DNA of 64,000 bases from the NCBI GenBank assembly GCA_030748735.1, contig JASMLK010000126.1, positions 23,671 to 87,670 of the forward strand. Direction: 5' to 3'. Positions 1-9,680 of this stretch are shown in pieces. A model generated the notes under the pieces. That model did not search any database, was not told where the DNA came from, and saw only the letters and a list, made by a program, of their open reading frames with translations. Position numbers and translations under genes: made by a program. The stretch comes from Myxococcota bacterium (GTDB lineage: Bacteria > Myxococcota_A > UBA9160 > UBA4427). The number at the start of each line of letters is the position of its first letter. The stretch's first letter is position 1.

Positions 1-816
1 TTGCCCCATGGCATTGTTCGCAAGAGAGAGAACCATCTCCCACACCATCGGATACGCATCCGATCCCTCGATCAGCATGAAGTCGTTGGGGACGCGAACG
101 TCTTCGAAGAAGAGTTCACCCTGGGGCAGGGTGCGTTGACCGATCTTGTCGAGCGACTTGCCTCGGCGAACGCCCGGCAGTTCGAGGGGAACGAGGAAGG
201 CCACGCCGCCTGCTAGCCCATCCTTGGAGTCTTCGAGGGTGCAGAAGAGCGCCGCGGCCGTTGCAACGGGGGCGTTCGAGACCCACGCGGCCTTTTGTCC
301 GTTGATGACCCACTCGTCGCCTTCTCGCCGCGCGCGGCAGCCGGGGCGCACGGCGGGGTCGCTGAAGACCGGTTCCGTGAAGGCAACGTGATCGCTGCCG
401 TGGTCCGGTTCGGTGAGGGCCAGGCAGCCGACGTCTTTGCGCTCCTCGAAGTATGTATGGGCTTCTGTTCGGCCAAAGCCCGCCGCCCAGGGTGCGATGG
501 TGTCGCGCAGCTCGAGCGAAATGCAGAGGCCGACATCACCCCAGGCCAGTTCTTCGAGGACGACCGAGTGGAGCAGGGCCCGTTCGCTGGGCGTCAGGTC
601 GTCTCCGTAGTGACTCGGGTCTCCGATGCCGAGCTGTTCGTACTTCTTCACCACATCCCAATACACCGACCCTTCGGCGATGGTTGCGTCAGGGTCGTGC
701 ATGGCGTCGAGTTCGATGGAGGCCGGGCGCAGAACTTCGGCTGAGAAGCGGTGGACCGTGTCTCGCACCTCCTTCATTTCGTCTGTGAGGCCCGCGTCGA
801 TGTCCAGGACAGCCAT
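1..816 (-). CDS. acyl-CoA dehydrogenase, C-terminus beyond window
   Basis: Flavin-dependent alpha,beta-dehydrogenation of an acyl-CoA in the cytoplasm. I read 272 codons from an ATG at 816 with no stop, so the C-terminal helical domain and catalytic base lie outside the window. The visible part has the family hallmarks: an N-terminal helical domain, then L-A-L-T-E-P-D-H-G-S-D (FAD/substrate loop), D-E-W-V-I-N-G-Q-K-A-W-type strand and the G-E-L-F-F-E-D-V-R-V-P motif. AAAGGA precedes the ATG by a suitable distance. It lies 75 nt after the last molybdoenzyme gene in the same direction; that gap holds a small hairpin (846-865) without a T-run, so readthrough is plausible. It may oxidise a side-chain CoA ester made after C25 hydroxylation; that is inference. 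Confidence 0.9.
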   Translation of the reverse strand, partial: MAVLDIDAGLTDEMKEVRDTVHRFSAEVLRPASIELDAMHDPDATIAEGSVYWDVVKKYEQLGIGDPSHYGDDLTPSERALLHSVVLEELAWGDVGLCISLELRDTIAPWAAGFGRTEAHTYFEERKDVGCLALTEPDHGSDHVAFTEPVFSDPAVRPGCRARREGDEWVINGQKAAWVSNAPVATAAALFCTLEDSKDGLAGGVAFLVPLELPGVRRGKSLDKIGQRTLPQGELFFEDVRVPNDFMLIEGSDAYPMVWEMVLSLANNAMGQ

Positions 817-891
817 GGTGTTCCTTTCGAGGGAATGCTCGGCCGGCGCTCACTCGCGCGAGCGCAGCCTTGTTGGTTTGGCGGAGAGAAT

Positions 892-3789
892 CTACTGAAG
901 CCCGGCGAGTTCGGTTTGCGACAAGGGCTCGATTTCGACTCGCGTTCCGCGGTCGGGGCAGCCGGGTTGCCCCATCAACAGCGTGGGTTGGAGCTGTCCG
1001 TATCCGCCGGCCAGATGAATGGGATTCATCGGACTGGGGATCAACGACTGATGGGAACTGCCCTTGGAGAACTGGAAGGGCTCCCACGCGTGATACACGA
1101 CGACCTGACCCGGGCGAATCGAAGGAGAGACTTTGCAGTGGATCTCGAAGGACCCGATGTCGTTGAAGACGCGGGCTTGTGCGCCGTCCTGCAAGCCTCG
1201 GTCACTCGCGTCCTTCGCACCGATGAAGATCACGGGTTCGCCCCGTTGCAGCTTGAGTAGTGTCTTATTGTCACGCCAGGACGCGTGGATCGACCAGCGA
1301 TTGTGTCCTCCGGTCATCCGCAGCGGGTAGTCACCGCCGATCTTCGGGTTGTCCTTGTGGATGGGCAGTGCCTCGCCCATTTCCATGAAGAACGGGTGGT
1401 CGATGTAGAACTGCATTCGCCGCGTCAGCGTTGGCCAGGGCTGCTTCTTCTGTACCTGCCAGGTATTGGCTGTGATGGTCTCGCCCGGTTCGATGTCGGT
1501 GGCGTGATTGATCTGGGAAGGGCTTTCGCCCACGCCCGTGTAGCGCGCATAGCCCTTTTCCTTGAGTTCGGACCAGCTCACACCGCCGAGATTCGAGGTT
1601 ACCGAGAGCATCTCTTCCAGGAACTCTTCGGTGTTGTCCTCGGTGTAGCGCCGGCTGAAGGTGAACTCGTCGTAGACTCGATCGAGTCGTCTCGTTTCTC
1701 CTGAACGGTCCTTGAACTCGAGAATGCCGCGCGCGATCGCGCGTTCCTGGAGCTTCTTCAGAAAGAGGCAGTGGAATTCCCAGTCAGGTCTGGACTCACC
1801 GAGGGGTTCGACCGCGCGGGTCGTCACGTGACAGAATGGTGTGATGGGCGAGCCCCAGGTGATGTCGTCCTTCTCGTACCAGCCGGCCGCGGGAAATACG
1901 TAGTCGCTATGGCGAGCGGTGTTACTCATGCGCCAATCGAGTGTGACCAGCAGGTCGAGCTTCGGTAACAGGCCGTCGAACATGCGGTCGTAACCCCGTA
2001 CGCGGCGCAGCAGGTTGCCCCCCACTTCGAAGAGGATGCGTGTCGGAGTCGTGGGCACGATCTGCCAGCCCTTCGCGACGGCTTCCTCGTAGTATTCGTG
2101 GAAGTCGCGCGGCAGTGATGGATCCCAGCGCTTCGCGCTGCCGTAGAGATCCTTGAGCCCCCCGTACTCGTAGAGCCACAGCGGTGTCGCGAGGTAGCGG
2201 CCCTGTTTGTACTCGAGCCGAGCGAACTCGCCGATCATCATCTCCATCGAGTATCCGTCCCAGGCCATCTTCGCCATCGCGGGAGCAGACGCCAGGCCGA
2301 GTGCGGCGAGACCGACCTTTGGAGGCAGCCTTCCGTCGGCAACCGCCAACGCATCGGGGCCGGCGATCGAGAGGTAGGGGAAGGCCGCGATCCCCGCTCC
2401 CTTCTTCCCGAGTTGTCCAGCCATGGCGAAGGCCAGGATCATTCCACGTTCCATTTCCATGCCGTGGTAGTACTTGGAGAAGTTGGTCTGCGTGATGGCG
2501 CTGGCGGCTTTGGCGGTGGCGAGTGCTCGGGCGAGGCTGCGGATCTGTTCGGGAGGGGTGTGGGTGATCTTCGATGCGGCAGCGGGCGAATACTCTGCGA
2601 GTCGTTTTCGAAGCAGCGAGAAGACCGGGACGACCGTGACCTCGCGGCCGTCGTGGGTCCTGGCGCTGAACTCTCCATCGAGACTCGGCACCAACTCGCC
2701 CAGCGCGAGGGTCGAGCGCGGAACGTCGACGACGGCGTTCATCCTCTGGTCGTGTAGATAGAAGGCGTCTTCGCGACCTCCTTCCACCATGTCGCTCTCG
2801 CGCAGATACAGGCCCGTGTCCTGACGGACAAGGAAGGGGAGGTCGGTCTGCTCGACGATGAAGTCACGGTCGTAGAGGTCTTCTTCGACCATCACATGCG
2901 CGAGCGCCAGGCCGAGTGCGGCATCCGTGCCGACTTCGACCGGAACCCACTCGTCAGCATGCATGCACGATGCGTTGTAGTCGGGAGTCACCGCAACGAC
3001 CCGAGCTCCGTGATAGCGAGCCTCGTTGATGAAGTGGGCGTTCGGGATGTGGGTGTAGGCGGGATTGCCGCCCCAGATGAGGATCAGGTCGGAATGGAAG
3101 AGATCGTCGAAGGAACCGGTGTAACAGATCTTTCCCGTAGTGGTCGTGGCGCCGGGGTAGTGGTCGCCGATCTCGGTGTTCGTTTCGAGCATGGGCGTGT
3201 CGAGCACTGAAACGGTTCGTGTGAGGCCAAGACCGTGGCAGCCGTTGGTGACTGCACTCCCCATGTCCCAGATGACCGATCCGGGACCATCTTCGACCAT
3301 GGCGTCGATCACCTTGTCCGCGACTTCGTGGAGCGCCTGATCCCAGGAGATGCGCTGCCAGCGCCCGGAACCGCGTTCTCCGATCCGTTTCATTGGATGG
3401 AGCAAGCGGGAATGGTCATGCATGCGGTCGCTGTAGCATGCCCCCTTCTGGCAACCACGCGGATTGAAGTCGGGAACATCGGGGTTGGTCTGCGGGTAGT
3501 CGGCGACCTGCTCCTCGCGCCAGACCATGCCGTCCTTCACATAGACGTTCCACGCACACCCACGTTGGTACGCGCAGTTGACGTAGTGGGTGCCCTTGGC
3601 GATGCGGTCCCACGTCCACCGTTCGCGGTAGATATCCTTCCAGTCGCGGTAGGCCGCGGCCGAGGTTGCGGTGCCCGTCGCGGCGCTGTCCGCGAAGGCG
3701 GGCGTGACGTGTAGACGGGTCAGTGCCAGTGCGATCGTTGCACCGGAGCCCTGAAGAAACGTGCGGCGATTCAGCGTCGAACCCTGCAC
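892..3789 (-). CDS. molybdopterin catalytic (alpha) subunit 1, EBDH/S25DH class
   Basis: Periplasmic Mo-bis-MGD subunit expected to hydroxylate an unactivated C-H bond with water (ethylbenzene dehydrogenase / steroid C25 dehydrogenase class of the DMSO reductase family). 965 aa, matching EbdA (about 975). Twin-arginine signal N-R-R-T-F-L at residues 7-12. FS0 cluster ligands are H68, C72, C78 and C113 (H-x3-C-x5-C-x34-C), followed by the family block G-C-Q-K-G-A-C. The candidate Mo-ligating Asp is D209 in E-I-G-D-H. The start is GTG with GGAGGA just upstream. Gene order places it last of three alpha genes, 60 nt after alpha 2; that gap holds a short GCGGCG/CGCCGC hairpin. Family is firm; substrate (sterol side chain versus alkylbenzene) is not settled by sequence. 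Confidence 0.93.
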   Translation of the reverse strand: MQGSTLNRRTFLQGSGATIALALTRLHVTPAFADSAATGTATSAAAYRDWKDIYRERWTWDRIAKGTHYVNCAYQRGCAWNVYVKDGMVWREEQVADYPQTNPDVPDFNPRGCQKGACYSDRMHDHSRLLHPMKRIGERGSGRWQRISWDQALHEVADKVIDAMVEDGPGSVIWDMGSAVTNGCHGLGLTRTVSVLDTPMLETNTEIGDHYPGATTTTGKICYTGSFDDLFHSDLILIWGGNPAYTHIPNAHFINEARYHGARVVAVTPDYNASCMHADEWVPVEVGTDAALGLALAHVMVEEDLYDRDFIVEQTDLPFLVRQDTGLYLRESDMVEGGREDAFYLHDQRMNAVVDVPRSTLALGELVPSLDGEFSARTHDGREVTVVPVFSLLRKRLAEYSPAAASKITHTPPEQIRSLARALATAKAASAITQTNFSKYYHGMEMERGMILAFAMAGQLGKKGAGIAAFPYLSIAGPDALAVADGRLPPKVGLAALGLASAPAMAKMAWDGYSMEMMIGEFARLEYKQGRYLATPLWLYEYGGLKDLYGSAKRWDPSLPRDFHEYYEEAVAKGWQIVPTTPTRILFEVGGNLLRRVRGYDRMFDGLLPKLDLLVTLDWRMSNTARHSDYVFPAAGWYEKDDITWGSPITPFCHVTTRAVEPLGESRPDWEFHCLFLKKLQERAIARGILEFKDRSGETRRLDRVYDEFTFSRRYTEDNTEEFLEEMLSVTSNLGGVSWSELKEKGYARYTGVGESPSQINHATDIEPGETITANTWQVQKKQPWPTLTRRMQFYIDHPFFMEMGEALPIHKDNPKIGGDYPLRMTGGHNRWSIHASWRDNKTLLKLQRGEPVIFIGAKDASDRGLQDGAQARVFNDIGSFEIHCKVSPSIRPGQVVVYHAWEPFQFSKGSSHQSLIPSPMNPIHLAGGYGQLQPTLLMGQPGCPDRGTRVEIEPLSQTELAGLQ

Positions 3790-3849
3790 TGCTCCTCCGA
3801 GGCGGCGGTGACGTCGCCGCTTTCTGCGTCAAGCCGTCTTCGAGGGCGA

Positions 3850-6768
3850 TCAGGCACTCACCTGACTCCCGGACCCTGCGACCCGCGTCACTTCGACCGG
3901 TGTGCCGCGAGGGACGTTGCTCGGCGAGCCGTAGAACATCCGGTAGTGGATCTGTCCGTAGCCCCCCGCGAGATGGATCGCTTTCCATGGCGCGGCTACG
4001 GGTTCCTGTTGACCCTTCCAGTCCTTGAACTGGTAGGGCTCCCATGCGTGGTAGATGATGACCTCACCGGGCTGGACGCCCTTCGCGACCTTCACGGCCG
4101 CCTGGAAGGAACCCGTTTCATTGCGCACCTCGACGGTGTCGCCGTCGCTGATACCACGTTCGGCACTGTCCAACGGGTTGAGGAAGCAAGCGGGTTCACC
4201 GCGCTGCAGTCGCATCATCAGGGCGTGGTCTCGCCAGATGGCATGCACACTCCAGCGTGTGTGCCCGCCACTGATCCGAAGCGGCAGATCACTGCTGGCC
4301 CCGGGCGGCGCCTTCTGGACTGGAAGCTGTTCGCCAGCCTCTACGTACCACGGGTGATCGATGAAGAACTGTTGGCGTCCTGTCAGCGTTGGCCAGGCCA
4401 TCTTCTTCTCGACGAACCAGCGGTGGGGCCAGTAGGTGTCGTCCGGATCGAAATCCGAACTGGTCTGGTAGATGGGGGACGGGCGTGCCGTTCCTGTAAT
4501 GGGAACCGCTCCGAGTTCCAGCGCTTCTTCGGCGCCAATGCCTCCGACGCTGGGACTATTGCGCATGATGTTCTCGATGAGACGCACTGGATCTTTCGGG
4601 TCGTGCGGGTCGTATTCCCCGTTCGTCGTGTAGTGGGCGTACGCCTTCCGCAGGTCGAGAGGTTCGTCCTTGTAACCCCGAACCTCGTCAACGCCGCGTT
4701 CCTCTGCGCGTCGGGCCACGGTCTCGCACAGCAACCCGAAGATCTCCCACTCACTCTTCGATTCACCGAGTGGCTTCACGGCTTCGTCAGAGAGCACGAC
4801 ATAGGGGATGTACGACTGGGCGTACTTGATGCCGTGCTTTTCGTAGTACCCGGCCGCTGGCAGGAAGTAGTCGGCGTGCAGGGCCGTAGTGCTCATGCGG
4901 AAGTTTACCGCGACGATGCAGTCGAGTTTGGGCCACAGCTTCGCTTTCGCGACCTGCGGTGCCGGCCAGCGGCGCAGCGGATTGCATCCCGAAAAGATGA
5001 AGACGCGGGGTTCGCGATCCGGTGCCGGATGGATGTGGGTCCAGCCCTTTTCGATCGACTCCTTCATGTAGTCCGCGAGTTCGCGCGGAAGCGTTGGGTC
5101 GGCGAGGTCTGGGCGATCCCAGAGTTCCTTGTAGCCCCCATGTACATAGAGGAAGGGCATCAGCGGCGTGTTGGGTTGCTTCTCGCTGTGCTCGGTGAAG
5201 AACTGCTCGTAGTCGCGCGCCGTGAGCCCGCGAATCGCTTTGGGGATGGCTCGCAGCATCTCCATCGGGCTCATGCGGCTACCGCCGAGCCGGTCGAGAC
5301 CGTCGAGTCCCCACCAGGCGGCGACGCGCAGCCCGCCACCGGATTTGCCCTGGTTACCCGTGAGCGCCATCAGCAGGATCATGGATCGCTGAGCGAGGTC
5401 ACTGTGATAGTGCTTGCAGGCTCCCCATGACGCGAAGATCATCGCGTTCGGTGCGGCGGCCATTCCCCTGGCGAAGCCGCGGATCACGTTCGCGTTGATT
5501 CCGGTTTCTTCAGCGGCTTTTTCCGGTACGTACTGCTGGAGATGGTTCCGCAGGCGGTCGAAGACCGGGCGCACCTCGACCTCGTTGCCGTCGGCGAGTT
5601 TCACCCGGTGGGTTCCGGACAGGGAGGGAACGAGCTTGCCGAGTGCGAGAGAGCGGCCGCCGTTTCCATCTCCCTGACAGCCAGGCACTTCTGCGAGTTT
5701 GTCCGTTGGTTCGTCCCAGAAGTAGAACTGGTCCTCTCTTCCCTTCTTCTTCAGGTCGCTCTGGCGAAGGAAGTGCCCCGTGTCTGTGCGAAGCAGGATC
5801 GGAAGGTCGGTTTGTTCGCGTACGTAGTCGGCGTCGTAGAGATCTTCTTCGACGATCACCTGCGCGGCCGACAAGCCGAGCGCCGCATCAGTTTCGGGTT
5901 TCAGGTTGATCCACAGATCCGAATGAATGCTGGTGGCGTTGTAATCGGGAGCGACCACCACGAGTTTGGCGCCGCGGTAGCGCGCTTCGTTCATGAAGTG
6001 AACTTCGGGGATGCGCGTGTAGGCGGGGTTGCCGATCCAGACCACGATGTAGTCGGAACGAAACCAGTCGGCTGCAGTCCCTTCGCAGTTGTACATCCCC
6101 CACGTCTGTACGGCGCCCATGGGCATGTCGCCGACGCCCGACCACGAATCCATGACCGTGGACCCAACCGCTTCGGTGAAACGGATCTCACCCGCGGTCT
6201 CGGGGCCGAAACCCGCGTTGGTGGTGCCGTGATCGTGGATGATGGATTCGGTTCCCTGCTCGATTGCTGCGTCGATGATCTTGTCTGCGATTTCCTCGAG
6301 CGCCTGATCCCAGCTGATGCGCTTCCACTGTCCGTCTCCGCGCTCGCCTGTGCGCTTCATCGGATGGGTGACGCGAGATTCAGAAACCTGGAGGTCGGTG
6401 TAACAAGCACCCTTCTGGCAGCCCTGGGGATTCGGGTCGGGGACGTCTTCCCGGGGAGTGCCATAGACGGCGGCCTGCTCTTCGCGCCAAGCCACCCCGT
6501 CCTTGACGTAGACGTTCCACGAACAGGCGGCGATACAGTTGGCGCGCGTGTGTGTGCCCTTGGCGACCCGGTCCCATTCCCAGCGGTTGCGGTAGATATC
6601 CGTGTAGTCGCCGTAGGTGATCGGCGTGGCGGCTTGCATGGGGGGCATCTCGGGCCCCACACGCTCGCCGTTCGGTCCAAGGCGACACATCGTGAGTGAT
6701 ACGCCCGCTGCGCCGGCCCCTGCGATGAAGGTGCGCCGCGAAATCTGCCCGGGTTCGCTCTTGCTCAT
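3850..6768 (-). CDS. molybdopterin catalytic (alpha) subunit 2, divergent paralogue
   Basis: Second Mo-bis-MGD catalytic subunit, 972 aa, Tat signal S-R-R-T-F-I (residues 10-15). It differs from its neighbours where it matters: the FS0 motif is H73-x4-C78-x3-C82-x34-C117, and the Mo-ligand region reads G-V-G-D-M-P-M-G-A-V-Q-T-W-G (D214) instead of E-I-G-D-H/G. The Q-T-W-G followed by A-D-W-F-R-S-D-Y recalls NarG/selenate-reductase-type sequences, so this paralogue probably has another substrate or polarity; that is inference. ATG overlaps the stop of alpha 3 by ATGA, so the two are translationally coupled. It has no beta or gamma gene of its own here. Confidence 0.93.
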   Translation of the reverse strand: MSKSEPGQISRRTFIAGAGAAGVSLTMCRLGPNGERVGPEMPPMQAATPITYGDYTDIYRNRWEWDRVAKGTHTRANCIAACSWNVYVKDGVAWREEQAAVYGTPREDVPDPNPQGCQKGACYTDLQVSESRVTHPMKRTGERGDGQWKRISWDQALEEIADKIIDAAIEQGTESIIHDHGTTNAGFGPETAGEIRFTEAVGSTVMDSWSGVGDMPMGAVQTWGMYNCEGTAADWFRSDYIVVWIGNPAYTRIPEVHFMNEARYRGAKLVVVAPDYNATSIHSDLWINLKPETDAALGLSAAQVIVEEDLYDADYVREQTDLPILLRTDTGHFLRQSDLKKKGREDQFYFWDEPTDKLAEVPGCQGDGNGGRSLALGKLVPSLSGTHRVKLADGNEVEVRPVFDRLRNHLQQYVPEKAAEETGINANVIRGFARGMAAAPNAMIFASWGACKHYHSDLAQRSMILLMALTGNQGKSGGGLRVAAWWGLDGLDRLGGSRMSPMEMLRAIPKAIRGLTARDYEQFFTEHSEKQPNTPLMPFLYVHGGYKELWDRPDLADPTLPRELADYMKESIEKGWTHIHPAPDREPRVFIFSGCNPLRRWPAPQVAKAKLWPKLDCIVAVNFRMSTTALHADYFLPAAGYYEKHGIKYAQSYIPYVVLSDEAVKPLGESKSEWEIFGLLCETVARRAEERGVDEVRGYKDEPLDLRKAYAHYTTNGEYDPHDPKDPVRLIENIMRNSPSVGGIGAEEALELGAVPITGTARPSPIYQTSSDFDPDDTYWPHRWFVEKKMAWPTLTGRQQFFIDHPWYVEAGEQLPVQKAPPGASSDLPLRISGGHTRWSVHAIWRDHALMMRLQRGEPACFLNPLDSAERGISDGDTVEVRNETGSFQAAVKVAKGVQPGEVIIYHAWEPYQFKDWKGQQEPVAAPWKAIHLAGGYGQIHYRMFYGSPSNVPRGTPVEVTRVAGSGSQVSA

Positions 6769-9680
6769 GCTGCCTCGACCTCCACGCGCGTGTCCCGGTC
6801 GGTGTGGCCCGGTTGAAGCGCGATGATCATGGGACGTAGATGGAACTGCCCTCCCGCGAGTTCGACAGGATTCAGCGGTGAGGGGATGAGGTTCTGGAAG
6901 CCCTTTCCGTTCTTGAACTGGAAGTTCTCCCAGGCGTGATAGATCGTGATCTGGCCCTTGCGCATCGAGCGCGAGACCTTGGCCATGATCTCGAAGTCGT
7001 CGAGATCGTTGAACACGCGGACCATGCCGCCGTCCGGGATGCCGCGTTCGATGGCGTCGGGTTCGCTCATGAACACGACCGGCTCACCTCTCTGCTGCTG
7101 CAACATCAGGGAGTCGTCGCGCCACGCGGAGTGGATGCTCCAGCGCGTGTGCCCCCCGGTGAGGATCAGCGGGTAGTTGCCACCCGCCGTGGGCGGAGCC
7201 TTGTGGACCGGGAGCTCTTCGCCCATCTCGAGGTACAACTCCTGGTCGAGGTAGAACTGGATACGACGCGAAAGCGTGGGGTAGGGGGTCTTGTCGTAGA
7301 CGTGCCTGGTCAGCGGTGTGATCGTTTCGCCCGGCTTGATGTCGGTTGCGTTGCCGACGGCGACCATGCCGTCGCCAATGTCCTTGAACGGGGCGAAGCC
7401 CTTCTTCTTCAGTTCGGGCCAGGTGAGATCGCCCAGGTTGCTGGCATGGTCGATCAGGAAGGCACAGACCTTCTCGTCGTCTTCGTGTCCGAACTCGCCA
7501 TTGCTCGAGAACTTCTCGTAGAGATTGTCGAGCGGGCGTTCGTCGCCGCGGCGATCGACGAAGGACTTGATGCCGCGATCGCGCGCACGTTGGTCGACCT
7601 TTTCCGTCAGGCGGGAGATGATCTCCCAGTCCGACTTCGCCTCGTAGTACGACGTCGCCTTCTCGCCCGAGTGGATGAAGGGGTTGAGCGGGGTCACCCA
7701 CTTGTGCTCGTCGCGTTCGTACCAGGCCGCTGCGGGTAGCACGTAGTCCGACTGCAGTGTCGTGGACGTCATGCGCCAATCGAGCGTTACCACGAGATCG
7801 AGCTTGGGCCAGAGGTGCTCGAGCACGAGCGGGTAGCAGCGGATGCGGCGCAGCGGGTTGCTGCCCATCACGAAGAGCATCTTGGGGTCGTCGCCGGGCC
7901 GGGGCCAGACTTCCTGCCAGCCCTTCTCGAGGGACTCTTCGAGCACTTCGCGAACGGGGCGCTTCAGGTGGGGGTCCCATTCCTGGAGCTTCTCGCTGGC
8001 TTCGAGCAGGCCGCCGTGGATGTACCAGAAGAGCGAGCCGCAGGCCATCCGGCCTTCCTTCAGCACCGCGCGGCCATGCTCGTAGATGATCATCTCATCC
8101 GTGTAGCCTTCGGCCTTCCACTTCACCTCGTTGGCCAGCATGCCGCCGATCGTCTTGGCGGCAGTCATGTTCATCATGTCGCCCAGGCCGAACATGCCGC
8201 GGACGAACGCTTCGGTGGCGTCGTGGTCGAGCCAGGGGAAGCCGACGAAGCCGCTTCCCTTCTTGCCGTAGTTACCCGTGAGCGCGAAGACCAATGCCTG
8301 GCCGCGTTCCATCAGGTTGCCGTGGTAGTACTTGTCCATGTTGGACGAAGTCACCATGGCAGCGGACTTCGCTTCGCCGATCATGCGGGCGAGGCGCCGG
8401 ATGGTGGGGGCGGGCGTTCCACACATCTCGGCCGCGCGCTCGGGGGTGTACTCGGCAAGCTTTCGGCGCAGCCGTGTGAACACGGTTTCGACCGCGATGG
8501 TCTCACCCGACGCGAGCTTGACTTCGAAGCGTCCTTCTACGCTCGGGGCGAGGCCTTCAAGCGCGAGACTGCGGCGCGGAATTTCGACGACGCCCTTGTC
8601 CGCGTCGTGGAAGTAGAGCACTTCGTCGCCACCGCTGGGGCTCAGGTCCGAGCCACGCAGGAAGCGGTGGGTGTCTTCTCGGACCAGCAGTGGCAGGTCC
8701 GTCTGCTCTGCGATGAAGTCGTAGTCTACGAGGTCTTCGTCGACGAGGACGTTCGCGATTCCCAGCGCGAGCGCAGCATCGCAGCCGGGTTCCACCGGGA
8801 CATAGAAGTCCGAATGCACCGACGAGGCGCTGAAGTCGGGTGCGATGCAGACGATCCGTGCGCCCTTGTAGCGCGCTTCGGTGAGGAAGTGGGAGTTGGG
8901 GATCTGGGTGTAGAGCGGGTTGCTGCCCCAGATCAGGATCAGGTCCGAATACATGTAGTCGTCGGCGGAACGCTCGAAGCCGATCTTGCCGAAGGTTTCG
9001 GCGACGCCGCGGTGGCCGTCCCCGATCTCGGTGTTCATGTCGAGGTTGGTCGAGTCGAGCAGGGTGATGTGGCGCTGGTGCGCCGCGGTCATCGTGCCCT
9101 CGGTATAGAGCGGGCCGCAGTCCCACACGATGCGATCCGAACCCGACTCGGTGATCGTGTCGAGCATCTTGTCGGCGATGTCGCCGAGCGCCTCGTCCCA
9201 CGACACGCGCTTCCAGTGGCCGGAGCCCCGCTCGCCGACGCGCTTCAGCGGGTAGCGAACACGCGCCGGGTCGTACATGCGTTCGCTGAAGCAGGCACCC
9301 TTCTGGCAGCCCCGAGGATTGGGGTCCGGCACCTCCGCATTGGTCTGCGGGTATTCAGCGACCTGTTCTTCGCGCCACACGAGGCCGTCTTTGACATAGA
9401 CGTTCCAGGCGCAGTGGGCCTGGTACCAGCAATTCACGAAGTGGCTCGAGCGAACCACCTTGTCCCAGGTCCAGCGCTCGCGATAGATGTCGCGCCAGTC
9501 GGTGTATGCGAGGACCGGGACGGCGATCTTGGCCATGCCCGGCACGTCAGACGAGGGGGCCGTAGGTCGAAGCGTGCGCAGGACCAACGTCCCGCCGGCC
9601 AGCATTGCCGCGCCGGCCGCGCCGGCTGCGATGAACTTCCGACGACTGATACCGCCGGACGATTTCAGCTCTTCACCCAT
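6765..9680 (-). CDS. molybdopterin catalytic (alpha) subunit 3, EBDH/S25DH class
   Basis: Third and promoter-proximal catalytic subunit, 971 aa from the ATG at 9680. That start lies inside the 3' end of the beta gene (16-nt overlap) and places the Tat motif S-R-R-K-F-I at residues 12-17, followed by a hydrophobic stretch. A start 48 nt further upstream is open but would bury the Tat signal. FS0 ligands H80, C84, C90, C125 (H-x3-C-x5-C-x34-C, as in alpha 1); candidate Mo ligand D221 in E-I-G-D-G. It should assemble with the beta (Fe-S) and gamma (heme b) subunits encoded immediately before it and be exported folded. It resembles alpha 1 more closely than alpha 2. Confidence 0.93.
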   Translation of the reverse strand: MGEELKSSGGISRRKFIAAGAAGAAMLAGGTLVLRTLRPTAPSSDVPGMAKIAVPVLAYTDWRDIYRERWTWDKVVRSSHFVNCWYQAHCAWNVYVKDGLVWREEQVAEYPQTNAEVPDPNPRGCQKGACFSERMYDPARVRYPLKRVGERGSGHWKRVSWDEALGDIADKMLDTITESGSDRIVWDCGPLYTEGTMTAAHQRHITLLDSTNLDMNTEIGDGHRGVAETFGKIGFERSADDYMYSDLILIWGSNPLYTQIPNSHFLTEARYKGARIVCIAPDFSASSVHSDFYVPVEPGCDAALALGIANVLVDEDLVDYDFIAEQTDLPLLVREDTHRFLRGSDLSPSGGDEVLYFHDADKGVVEIPRRSLALEGLAPSVEGRFEVKLASGETIAVETVFTRLRRKLAEYTPERAAEMCGTPAPTIRRLARMIGEAKSAAMVTSSNMDKYYHGNLMERGQALVFALTGNYGKKGSGFVGFPWLDHDATEAFVRGMFGLGDMMNMTAAKTIGGMLANEVKWKAEGYTDEMIIYEHGRAVLKEGRMACGSLFWYIHGGLLEASEKLQEWDPHLKRPVREVLEESLEKGWQEVWPRPGDDPKMLFVMGSNPLRRIRCYPLVLEHLWPKLDLVVTLDWRMTSTTLQSDYVLPAAAWYERDEHKWVTPLNPFIHSGEKATSYYEAKSDWEIISRLTEKVDQRARDRGIKSFVDRRGDERPLDNLYEKFSSNGEFGHEDDEKVCAFLIDHASNLGDLTWPELKKKGFAPFKDIGDGMVAVGNATDIKPGETITPLTRHVYDKTPYPTLSRRIQFYLDQELYLEMGEELPVHKAPPTAGGNYPLILTGGHTRWSIHSAWRDDSLMLQQQRGEPVVFMSEPDAIERGIPDGGMVRVFNDLDDFEIMAKVSRSMRKGQITIYHAWENFQFKNGKGFQNLIPSPLNPVELAGGQFHLRPMIIALQPGHTDRDTRVEVEAA

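Noticed and set aside
3808..5430. 540-codon open frame on the plus strand inside alpha 2
   Set aside because: Antisense to a clear molybdoenzyme gene; its translation has no domain pattern and arises from high GC at codon positions 1 and 3 of the true gene.
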